From positions 1 through 12,108 of the forward strand of contig CAZRZN010000118.1 in assembly GCA_964604565.1 (NCBI GenBank): a stretch of 12,108 nt of DNA, read 5' to 3'. Made by a program: the position numbers and the translations under genes. Of the stretch, positions 1 to 6,650 are shown one piece after another; the first letter of the stretch is position 1, and every line of letters starts with the position of its first letter. The notes beneath the pieces are model-generated. The model did not search any database, was not told the origin of the DNA, and saw only the letters and a program-made list of their open reading frames with translations. The DNA comes from CAZRZN01 sp964604565 (GTDB taxonomy: Bacteria; Pseudomonadota; Alphaproteobacteria; Rhodobacterales; Rhodobacteraceae).

Positions 1-2
1 CC

Positions 3-1526
3 CTCACCGCAACGCTCAACACCGGGCCTTCCAACGGCACAGTGGTGCAGAACGCCGACGGCTCCTTCACCTACACGCCGGACCCCGATTACAACGGGCC
101 AGACAGCTTCACCTATGACATCTCCGACGGAAACGGCGGCACCGATACGGCAACCGTCAACATCACCGTCAACCCGGTGAACGATCCACCGGTCGCAAAT
201 GACGATGGCACGGGAGGGCCCGGCGACGACCGTATCGTGGTGGAATCCAGCGATAGCACAGCACCGATTGCGATCCTTGCAAACGATACGGATATCGACA
301 GCGCTCTTGACCCAACCTCTGTGGCAATTCAGGGCACTCCAGTCGGTGGCACCACCACCGTGAACGCGGACGGGACTGTGGTTTTCAACGCCGACGACAT
401 CGGCGGCGATCTGATCGACGACAGTGTCGTGGGCGGGTTCCAATACACGGTAGACGATGTGGACGGCGCTACGAGCAACACGGCCGACGCCACGGTCTAT
501 GTCATCGATCCGCTGGTGGAGACGAATTCGGACAGCGCTCAGGCTGCCACGAACGGCCAGCTGATCACCCTGAGTCTGTCGAGCGAGGACCGGACCTACA
601 ACGACTCGAGCTTTCTGGACGTGAAGTTGCAGTTCGGAGACTTGGCACAGCCGGATGTGAACGTCTCGTTCGTGCTTGATGGATCAGGCTCTATCGGCAA
701 TTTCAACTACCAAACGCAGCTATCCGCGGTTCAAACCGCCATCAACGACTTGCGCGGACAGTTCGCTGGCTCCGGGACCGACGTGGAGATCCAGCTCGTC
801 CAGTTTTCGGGTGACCAGAATATCTCGGATCCGGGTCCCGAAGCCATCTCTGCGAGTTTCAACCTGTTCGACGCGGCTTTGGACGATGTTTCGACCGGGA
901 CACCGCTGGTACCGTATCTTAATGAATTCACGAATTACGAGGCCGGACTGGACGATGCCGTAGAATTTTTCACCGGGCAAGCCGGTGACGAGAACTACAT
1001 GTTGTTCATATCGGACGGTCAACCGAACCGGGCGGTGAACCCGAGTAACGAAAACCTCGGGATCAGTTCCAACAGTGACACATATTATTTGGATGAGGTG
1101 GCACTGCTACACAATTCACTGGGCGTGAGCGTTTCAGCCTTCGGCATCGGGAACAACATCAATAGCTCCACACTCGACCCGATCGACAATACCGGCGGCT
1201 CTGAGATCCTCAACGATTTTTCCGATCTTTCGGACGCACTTTCGGCCAGCCCGCTTTTCGCGGCCGATGTGTTGGAATTCAATGTCACGGTGAACGGCGT
1301 CGATCAGGGTGTTGATGTCACCGATCTTGTTGCCTTGGGTGGCGGGGATCTCGGGTTCTCGCTGGCCTCGGTCTCGGGGCTGAACACCGGTGCCGGGGCC
1401 ACCAATGATTTCACGGCGACGGCGGGCTTTGACACCGACAACGACGGTGTCGTCGATGAGACGCGCACGATCTCCAATACGATCGAATGGGTCGACGAGA
1501 CTGACGTCGGCTTCACCTTCCTCTGA
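3..1526 (+). CDS. C-terminal part of a cadherin/VCBS-repeat protein with a von Willebrand A domain (5'-partial)
   Basis: The reading frame is open to the left edge, so the gene begins outside the window; the in-frame GTG at 42 is not a credible start because repeat sequence continues upstream of it. The first ~65 codons are a tandem VCBS/cadherin-like repeat (NADGSFTYTPDPDYNG, then SFTYDISDGNGG and the linker NPVNDPPVANDD). A second, more divergent Ig-like repeat follows to about 510. A vWA domain starts at about 660: the MIDAS motif DGSGS lies at 678-692, a likely MIDAS Thr (FTNYEAGL) at 930, and ISDG at 1008-1019. The last ~90 residues are beta-rich and include a Ca-binding-like loop DTDNDGVVDE (about 1434-1463). 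Such proteins are usually large adhesins or secreted matrix proteins, often exported by type I secretion. No GGxGxD RTX repeats are visible in this part. The family call is firm; partner, export route and total length are unknown. Confidence 0.9.
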   Translation, partial: LTATLNTGPSNGTVVQNADGSFTYTPDPDYNGPDSFTYDISDGNGGTDTATVNITVNPVNDPPVANDDGTGGPGDDRIVVESSDSTAPIAILANDTDIDSALDPTSVAIQGTPVGGTTTVNADGTVVFNADDIGGDLIDDSVVGGFQYTVDDVDGATSNTADATVYVIDPLVETNSDSAQAATNGQLITLSLSSEDRTYNDSSFLDVKLQFGDLAQPDVNVSFVLDGSGSIGNFNYQTQLSAVQTAINDLRGQFAGSGTDVEIQLVQFSGDQNISDPGPEAISASFNLFDAALDDVSTGTPLVPYLNEFTNYEAGLDDAVEFFTGQAGDENYMLFISDGQPNRAVNPSNENLGISSNSDTYYLDEVALLHNSLGVSVSAFGIGNNINSSTLDPIDNTGGSEILNDFSDLSDALSASPLFAADVLEFNVTVNGVDQGVDVTDLVALGGGDLGFSLASVSGLNTGAGATNDFTATAGFDTDNDGVVDETRTISNTIEWVDETDVGFTFL

Positions 1527-1545
1527 TCAAACCACTCACGAAGAC

Positions 1546-1581
1546 GCGTCGCCGGCCCAGTGCCGGCGGCGCTTTGATTTT
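1546..1581 (+). terminator. Rho-independent terminator of the vWA-protein gene
   Basis: An 11-bp stem (GCGTCGCCGGC at 1546-1556 with GCCGGCGGCGC at 1562-1572, one G-U pair) closes a 5-nt loop, CCAGT. It is followed by TTTGATTTT (1573-1581) and begins 20 bp after the TGA at 1524-1526. The T-rich tail is on the + strand only. It therefore ends the rightward transcript cleanly; for the leftward operon it is at best a weak, partly bidirectional stop. Confidence 0.85.
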
Positions 1582-1610
1582 CAGCGTCTGTCTCGAATCG
1601 TCCTGTCCCC

Positions 1611-1651
1611 GGCTGCCTGTTTTGGTCGATCTAGGCACGCCACAGGCAGTC
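1611..1651. repeat. Inverted repeat in the convergent intergenic region
   Basis: CTGCCTGT (1613-1620) and ACAGGCAG (1642-1649) form a perfect 8-bp inverted repeat with a 21-nt loop; a G-U and a G-C pair extend it to 1611/1651. There is no T-run on either side. It lies between the two convergent gene ends and could be part of the leftward operon's 3' end. The remainder of 1582-1716 holds only weak 5-bp stems and no credible gene. Confidence 0.4.
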
Positions 1652-1716
1652 ACCCATTTGTCCAAGAATGGCCGCCCGCCATCGACAATGATCCCGAAGA
1701 TCAATGCGGCTTTCGC

Positions 1717-2673
1717 TCAGGGGTCGGAGGCCAGCGCCTTTTTATGGGCCGCCAGCGCCATCAGGCGGCGGTCACGCCATGCCCCGCGTTCGACAAGCCG
1801 GTCCGCCGGAAGGGACTGCCTCCGCTCGGCCTCGACACGGTCGATCAGTTCGGCGCTCCAAGGTTTCGGATCGGTGCGGTCCCGTGCCACGGACAGATAC
1901 AGCCCGCCCAGACGTTCCGCGTAATCCTTGATGCCGCCAGGGGCGTTCAGGTCAATGGTCTCGAACGGGCCCATGAAAGACCAGCGCAGGCCAAGCCCTT
2001 CGGAAATCGTCGCGTCCATATCCGCGAGCGAGCAATAGCCGTCTTCATATAGCGCCCATGCCTCCCGCAGAAGGGCCCCCTGAAGACGGTTCAGCACGAA
2101 ACCCTCCACCTCGCGTGTCACCCGGATCGGGTGCTGATCGACCCGCTCCATCAAGGTGTGAACCGCATCCACCGCCTCTGGCCGCGTCCAGTCTGCCGGA
2201 ACCAGTTCCACGATGCGCGCCAGATAGGGTGGGTTGACGGGATGTGCGACAAGGCAATTCGGGGCGATGGACAGTCCTTCGGTAAAGGCCGAAGACGGGA
2301 TGCCGGAAGAGGAGGAACCGACAAGGGTATGCGGCTCCAGAATGTCGTCGAGACGTTCGTAGAGGGCACGCTTGACGTCGACGCGCTCCAACACGGATTC
2401 CTGAATGTAGTCCACACCCTGCGTGGCCTCGGCCAGATCCGCGTGGCAGGTGACCTTCGCCAGAACCGCGTCGGGATCGTCGATCAATCCGGCGACCTTG
2501 AGATCCGCCAGAGATCGGGCCATCAGGGTGGGCACCTCCTCCAGCCGGGCGGCGTCGCTGTCGTGGACACGGACCGGCAGGCCGGCCCGGGCGAACACGA
2601 TGGTCCACCCGATGCCGACGAGCCCCGCCCCGACGATGGCGATGCTGCCCGCGCCCATTTCAGTGCCCGTCAT
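1717..2673 (-). CDS. L-gulonate 3-dehydrogenase / lambda-crystallin-like NAD-dependent dehydrogenase (3-hydroxyacyl-CoA dehydrogenase fold)
   Basis: 318 residues, the usual length for the family. The N-terminal Rossmann motif GAGLVG (15-20) is followed by Asp38 at the end of beta-2, which points to NAD rather than NADP. The dyad typical of the 3-hydroxyacyl-CoA dehydrogenase fold is visible as HPVNPP (His144) and VEL (Glu156), followed by GFVLNRLQ (191-198). The C-terminal stretch GLGLRWSFMGPFETIDLN (226-243) and a WRDRRLM motif near the end closely resemble vertebrate lambda-crystallin (CRYL1), an L-gulonate 3-dehydrogenase, more than fatty-acid enzymes or carnitine dehydrogenase. By family it should oxidise a 3-hydroxy acid to a 3-keto acid in the cytoplasm; the real substrate is unknown. 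The ATG overlaps the stop of the preceding MBL gene by 4 bases (ATGA), so the two are translationally coupled. Last gene of the operon. Confidence 0.88.
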   Translation of the reverse strand: MTGTEMGAGSIAIVGAGLVGIGWTIVFARAGLPVRVHDSDAARLEEVPTLMARSLADLKVAGLIDDPDAVLAKVTCHADLAEATQGVDYIQESVLERVDVKRALYERLDDILEPHTLVGSSSSGIPSSAFTEGLSIAPNCLVAHPVNPPYLARIVELVPADWTRPEAVDAVHTLMERVDQHPIRVTREVEGFVLNRLQGALLREAWALYEDGYCSLADMDATISEGLGLRWSFMGPFETIDLNAPGGIKDYAERLGGLYLSVARDRTDPKPWSAELIDRVEAERRQSLPADRLVERGAWRDRRLMALAAHKKALASDP

Positions 2674-3554
2674 ACGAAGGACTCGGCGCCATCCGCGAGA
2701 CAGATTTCGCTGATCCGCAACCCCTCACCCGTGATACGGCAGGGGAAAGTATCGGCCAGTCCCTCTTCGTGGATCGGGATTACGCGATGCGAATCGTAGC
2801 CGGTCTGCTTCATCATTTCCTCGGTGGCCAGCAAGAGATTCATCTGGCTGCCCAGGGCGAGACCCACGGGCGTATACATCTTGTCCACGCCCACGACCGA
2901 CCCGTCGTTTTCGATATTTGTGAACTGGTAGACCAGATCGCCGGCCAGAACCCAGGTGTCTTCGGACTCCGCCTTGCCGTCATTGCGCACAGTCACCCAC
3001 ATGGATCCGAATGTATGACTGTCCCGCGCCAGATGCAGGTCGACCCCCGGAAGCACGTTTTCCACCGACCCTTCGACCGTGCGCAGACGGCCCTGCGCGG
3101 CCAGATTGACGCCGCGCAACACATCGCTTGGATCGACCGCAATCATCATCCACTTCAGACGGTCCGGCAGGGACATCGCCCAGACCCATTTTTCGATTTC
3201 CTCACGCTGGATGTAGAAAGTGGCGTTCGGGAAATCCTCGACATTGCCGAAATGGTCGAAATGCGCGTGGGTGACAAAGACTGTGTCCACGTCCTCCGGG
3301 GTCAGGCCCAGTTCGGACAATACCACCTTGGGGGAGCGCCAGTTTTCCACCCCGAACTTGTCACCCAGATGCTTGCCGTAGTCCTTGTCGTTATAGCCGA
3401 CATCGACCAGCGCGACATGATCGGCACTGCGCAGCAGCACATAACAATACGGCAGCTTGACGTAGCCCTCGTTGTGCGCACCGTAGAGCACGCCGCTTTT
3501 GTGATACTTGGGCACATAGCAGTATTCCAGCACGTGGATCGAATAGTCGGCCAT
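2670..3554 (-). CDS. Metallo-beta-lactamase-fold hydrolase, N-acyl-homoserine/sugar lactonase-like
   Basis: 294 residues with no signal peptide, so cytoplasmic. The metal-binding set is complete: HAHFDH (His96, His98, Asp100, His101), His180 in DSHTFG, bridging Asp206 in AGDLVY, and His262 in IPIHEE. This spacing and the overall form fit the AHL-lactonase (AttM/AiiA-like) branch, which hydrolyses lactones with two zinc ions. In a sugar-uptake operon a metabolic lactone is more likely than a quorum-sensing signal, but this is inference. A strong Shine-Dalgarno (GGGAGG) lies 6 bases before the ATG. It follows the small Cys-rich gene by 33 bp and overlaps the downstream dehydrogenase gene by 4 bases. 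The family call is firm, the substrate unknown. Confidence 0.88.
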   Translation of the reverse strand: MADYSIHVLEYCYVPKYHKSGVLYGAHNEGYVKLPYCYVLLRSADHVALVDVGYNDKDYGKHLGDKFGVENWRSPKVVLSELGLTPEDVDTVFVTHAHFDHFGNVEDFPNATFYIQREEIEKWVWAMSLPDRLKWMMIAVDPSDVLRGVNLAAQGRLRTVEGSVENVLPGVDLHLARDSHTFGSMWVTVRNDGKAESEDTWVLAGDLVYQFTNIENDGSVVGVDKMYTPVGLALGSQMNLLLATEEMMKQTGYDSHRVIPIHEEGLADTFPCRITGEGLRISEICLADGAESFV

Positions 3555-3587
3555 CGTTTTCCTCCCTCGATGATCTGTCGGCGTCAG

Positions 3588-4139
3588 TCAGGTGGCGACG
3601 CGCGCCACCATGCAATTGCAGCAGGCGTTGTCGAAATCGACCGGGGTGATCCCGGCGTCCGGCTCCGCGCAGGCGATCAGAAGGCGTTGCGCGGCCGCAA
3701 GACGTTTGAGGACATCGCGCCGGTCGGCGTCGCCATCGCCACTACGGGTTGTCATTCGGTCCATGCCCCGGGCCGCTTCTTCCAGCCGGTCCGCCAGATC
3801 CATCAGCCCGCGCCTGTGGCGCTGCGCCGGTCCCGGGGCGACGGCTCCGGCGATGATCTCGCGCGCTTCTGCCAGTTGGTCGCGGGCGACGGAATACAAC
3901 GCATGATCCAGATGAAGGCCCGGCCCCTTCCCGTCACGCGTCAGAGCCAGCAGGAAAATCCCGCTGAGTTGCGCCATGACCCGGCCCAGCCGCTCATAGG
4001 CAGGACCGATGCGCGCAAGATACCGGTCCGTGGCGGGATCGTGGCCCGTTTCGGGATGCAGCGGTTCGGCCGTGTCCGTCCGGGGCAGATCCCAAACATC
4101 GCAATCAACCTCGTGCAATGGGCGGTCCGGGCGGCTCAT
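3588..4139 (-). CDS. Small Cys-rich helical protein of unknown function
   Basis: 183 residues that I do not recognise. The start at 4139 is preferred over an upstream ATG at 4184 because it follows the LacI stop by one base (TGACATG) and has AGGAGG about 9 bases upstream. The N-terminal ~45 residues are Asp/Pro-rich. The middle is predicted helical with many Ala, Leu, Arg and Glu residues, interrupted around 120 by an Asp/Gly-rich segment. The C-terminus carries a cysteine cluster, CCNC (173, 174, 176), seven residues before the end; Cys13 and Cys157 are the only others. No signal peptide or clear membrane segment is seen. The cluster could bind a metal or a cofactor, or make disulfides, but nothing shows which. 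The tight spacing makes it a genuine operon member, translated between the repressor and the lactonase-like enzyme. Confidence 0.75.
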   Translation of the reverse strand: MSRPDRPLHEVDCDVWDLPRTDTAEPLHPETGHDPATDRYLARIGPAYERLGRVMAQLSGIFLLALTRDGKGPGLHLDHALYSVARDQLAEAREIIAGAVAPGPAQRHRRGLMDLADRLEEAARGMDRMTTRSGDGDADRRDVLKRLAAAQRLLIACAEPDAGITPVDFDNACCNCMVARVAT

Positions 4140-4140
4140 G

Positions 4141-5208
4141 TCAAACGTCCTCCTGTGGCAGCCGGGCCGAGCCGCGCACGACAAGGCGTCCGGGCAGGAA
4201 GTGCTCCTGCGGTTCGGGGGTCTGGGAACTCAGGATCCGCGATATCTCGCGGCCCACGCAGTCGATCATCGCGCGCATCGGCTGACGCACGGTCGTCACA
4301 TCGTGAGAGGGCCAAGCGGCCATCGCGATGTCATCGAACCCGACGATGGACAGATCGTCAGGCACCGAAAGACCCAGATCGCCCCGCGCCGCGTCCATCG
4401 CACCGATGGCGACGATATCGTTGGCGCAGAACACCGCATCCAGCGGCACGCCCTGTTCGAATAGCTGCTTCAGGCCCGCATGGCCGCTTTCGTATGAAAA
4501 ATCTCCCCCGGCGCGGATCAGCGGAGGCTCCAATCCGCTTTCAGCCGCCCCGGCGATAAAACCGTCGCGCCGATCCACACTGGTGGAGGCCAGCGCCAGC
4601 CCTTCGATGAAACCAAGGCGGCGGTGTCCGGCCTGCGCAAGTTTTCGCGCAACAAGACGCCCCCCTTCGAAATTGTCGCAACAGACGGAACTGGTCGCCA
4701 CGCCGGGGACGTAACGGTTGAAAAGGATCACCGGAGTGCGGCTGGCCCCGAAGGCCCGCAGTGCGCCGGAGGTAACCGTCGCTGCGAGGATAACCACCAG
4801 ATCGGGATTGACCTGCCGCAGGGTCGGCAGAACCCGCTCCATTTCCTCGCCGTCATCCGACGTGAACAGCATCGTATGCAGGTTCTGTTCCTGCAATTGC
4901 CGAGTCAGCTTGACGACCACTTCGGGATAGAAGGGATTGGTGATATTGTTGGCAAACACCGCAACGATCCCGCTGCGTTTGGTGATCAGACCGCGGGCAA
5001 AGATATTCGGGCTGTAGCCCATCTCCTTGGCCTTGTTCAGAACCCGCGTGCGCGTGTTTTCCGCGATGGTCGGATCGTTGCTGATCGCGCGGGACACGGT
5101 GGCGATCGACACACCGGCCTCGCGCGCGATGTCCTTGACGGTCACCCGGCCTTGCCGGATAGCGCCCGGCGCGGTTCCATCGCTCGGCTTGTTCGGTGTG
5201 ACCATCAT
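4141..5208 (-). CDS. LacI-family transcriptional repressor, probable regulator of this operon
   Basis: 355 residues. The N-terminal helix-turn-helix is VTVKDIAREAGVSIATVSRA (22-41), followed by a hinge-helix region with YSPNIFARGL and a periplasmic-binding-protein-like effector domain (about 85-345). The ATG at 5208 is followed by a second in-frame ATG at 5205. No strong Shine-Dalgarno is seen, and the start lies 11 bp after the stop of the dehydrogenase gene, so translation probably depends on coupling. LacI-family proteins with this recognition helix bind palindromes with an AAACGTTT core. Exactly such a site overlaps the operon promoter (11602-11615), and a near copy lies at 7931-7944. Because the gene is inside the operon it should be autoregulated. 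The inducer is likely the imported compound or a metabolite of it (inference). Confidence 0.93.
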   Translation of the reverse strand: MMVTPNKPSDGTAPGAIRQGRVTVKDIAREAGVSIATVSRAISNDPTIAENTRTRVLNKAKEMGYSPNIFARGLITKRSGIVAVFANNITNPFYPEVVVKLTRQLQEQNLHTMLFTSDDGEEMERVLPTLRQVNPDLVVILAATVTSGALRAFGASRTPVILFNRYVPGVATSSVCCDNFEGGRLVARKLAQAGHRRLGFIEGLALASTSVDRRDGFIAGAAESGLEPPLIRAGGDFSYESGHAGLKQLFEQGVPLDAVFCANDIVAIGAMDAARGDLGLSVPDDLSIVGFDDIAMAAWPSHDVTTVRQPMRAMIDCVGREISRILSSQTPEPQEHFLPGRLVVRGSARLPQEDV

Positions 5209-5219
5209 CTATCCAGTCG

Positions 5220-6548
5220 TTACTGATCGTCGTCCCTGGCAGCGGCCCCTTCTCCGTAGGGCACATTGATCCCGCCATATCGGCGAACCCGGATGTTGCA
5301 TTGCTCGGCATGACCGACAAAGCCCTCAAGCATGCAAAGACGCGAGCCATATTCGCCCACTTTGGTGGCGGCCTCATCTGTCATGATCTTCTGATAGGAA
5401 TGGGTCTTGAGGAACTTACCGACCCACAGACCGCCGGTATAGCGTCCCGCCTTCATCGTCGGCAGGGTGTGATTGGTCCCGATCACCTTGTCGCCGTTGG
5501 CGACATTGGTGCGCGGCCCCAGGAACAGCGCGCCATAGGCTGTCATGTTTTCCAGAAACCAGTCGTCCCGGTCCGTCATGACCTGAACGTGTTCCATGGC
5601 CAGATCCTCTGCCGCCTCCAGCATCTCTTCATAGGTATCGCAAAGAATGACGGCGCCGTAATCCTCCCAGCTTTTCCCCGCCGTGTCGGCGGTGGGCAGG
5701 ATCTTGAGGATGCGCTCGATCTCGGACATCGTGCCTTCGGCAAGCTTTCGCGAATTGGTGATCATCGCCGCCGGAGAGTTGTAGCCGTGTTCGGCCTGCC
5801 CCAGAAGATCCGTGGCGCATAGTTCGGCATCGACGGTCTCATCCGCGATCACCAGTGTTTCGGTGGGGCCGGCGAACAGGTCGATACCGACCCGGCCGAA
5901 AAGCTGGCGCTTGGCCTCGGCCACGAAGGCGTTGCCCGGTCCAACCAGCATGTGCACGGGGTTCATCGTTTCGGTGCCCAGCGCCATCGCGCCGACGGCC
6001 TGAATGCCGCCCAGCACATGGATTTCATGCGCCCCGCCAAAGTGCATCGCGGCGATCACACCGGGATTTGGCTTGCCTTTGAAGGGCGGCGTGCAGGCCA
6101 CGATGCGCGGCACCCCGGCCACCGACGCCGTGGCGACGGACATATGTGCGCTGGCCACCATTGGAAACTTGCCCCCTGGCACGTAGCAGCCGACCGATTG
6201 CACCGGGATGTTCTTGTGGCCGAGGATGACCCCCGGCATGGTCTCGATCTCCAGATCGAGCATGGTGTCCCGCTGGGCCTGGGCAAAGTTGCGTATCTGG
6301 GCCTGAGCGAACTTGATATCCTTGAGTTCGCGCTCTGTCAGCTGTGCGATCAGGGCCTCGATGTCCGCTTCGCTCAGGCGGAAAGAGTCCGGCGTATAAT
6401 CGTCGAATTTCTTGGACAGGGCGCGCACCGCGGCATCGCCGTTGTCCTCAATGTCCTTGAGGGTGCTTTCGACGATGGCGCGCACCTTGCTGTCGTCGGC
6501 GTTCCGGTCAGCATCCGAGCGACCGTGTTTGAGATATTCGATGGCCAT
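5220..6548 (-). CDS. Histidinol dehydrogenase-superfamily zinc-dependent NAD alcohol dehydrogenase (catabolic paralogue)
   Basis: 442 residues, near the usual HisD length of 430-440. Start at 6548 (MAIEYLKHG) with GGAAGGG upstream at a rather long spacing; the 27 codons in frame further upstream cross two hairpins and do not look coding. All residues equivalent to the E. coli HisD zinc ligands and catalytic pair can be placed: Gln251 and His254 (GQAEH), Glu319-His320 (MEHVQV), Asp353 (NGD), TNHTLPT (358-364) and His413 (EGFVGH). HisD-fold enzymes oxidise a primary alcohol through an aldehyde to a carboxylate with two NAD+. A relative, sulfopropanediol 3-dehydrogenase (HpsN), shows that the family is used in catabolism. 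No other his gene is nearby and the gene is embedded with a CUT2 transporter, so histidine synthesis is unlikely. The substrate, perhaps a polyol or sulfonated diol, is open. Confidence 0.88.
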   Translation of the reverse strand: MAIEYLKHGRSDADRNADDSKVRAIVESTLKDIEDNGDAAVRALSKKFDDYTPDSFRLSEADIEALIAQLTERELKDIKFAQAQIRNFAQAQRDTMLDLEIETMPGVILGHKNIPVQSVGCYVPGGKFPMVASAHMSVATASVAGVPRIVACTPPFKGKPNPGVIAAMHFGGAHEIHVLGGIQAVGAMALGTETMNPVHMLVGPGNAFVAEAKRQLFGRVGIDLFAGPTETLVIADETVDAELCATDLLGQAEHGYNSPAAMITNSRKLAEGTMSEIERILKILPTADTAGKSWEDYGAVILCDTYEEMLEAAEDLAMEHVQVMTDRDDWFLENMTAYGALFLGPRTNVANGDKVIGTNHTLPTMKAGRYTGGLWVGKFLKTHSYQKIMTDEAATKVGEYGSRLCMLEGFVGHAEQCNIRVRRYGGINVPYGEGAAARDDDQ

Positions 6549-6582
6549 GGTCTGACGATTCCCTTCCAGGCACCTGAGTGGA

Positions 6583-6601
6583 CGGTGCCCGGATGGCACC
6601 G
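6583..6601 (-). promoter_or_regulatory. Intercistronic stem-loop 2 upstream of the HisD-like gene
   Basis: Perfect 7-bp stem CGGTGCC/GGCACCG with a 5-nt loop, in the leader of the HisD-like gene. No U-run follows on the minus strand, so it is not a simple terminator. Together with the larger hairpin at 6617-6640 it probably forms an RNA structure at the 3' end of the binding-protein message. Confidence 0.6.
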
Positions 6602-6616
6602 CTGATCTGCGGATGT

Positions 6617-6640
6617 CCCGCACCGCCAAGGCGGTGCGGG
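6617..6640 (-). promoter_or_regulatory. Intercistronic stem-loop 1 after the binding-protein gene
   Basis: Perfect 11-bp inverted repeat, CCCGCACCGCC and GGCGGTGCGGG, with only two bases (AA) between the arms. It starts 10 bp beyond the stop of the binding-protein gene (6651) and has no T-run downstream. Hairpins of this sort after binding-protein genes commonly protect the upstream mRNA from 3' decay or partly attenuate downstream transcription. The role here is inferred. Confidence 0.65.
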
Positions 6641-6650
6641 CCGGTTCAGC

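Noticed and set aside
2670..3554. Quorum-quenching AHL lactonase as the specific function
   Set aside because: The fold and metal ligands fit, but the operon is a sugar-type uptake and oxidation locus with no LuxI/LuxR; a metabolic lactone is the more economical reading.
2769..4559. 596-codon open frame on the + strand
   Set aside because: Antisense to three well-supported minus-strand genes; low-complexity, His/Arg-rich translation without domains. A high-GC shadow despite its length.
5220..6548. Histidine biosynthesis hisD
   Set aside because: No other his genes are nearby, and the gene lies inside a LacI-controlled transporter operon.
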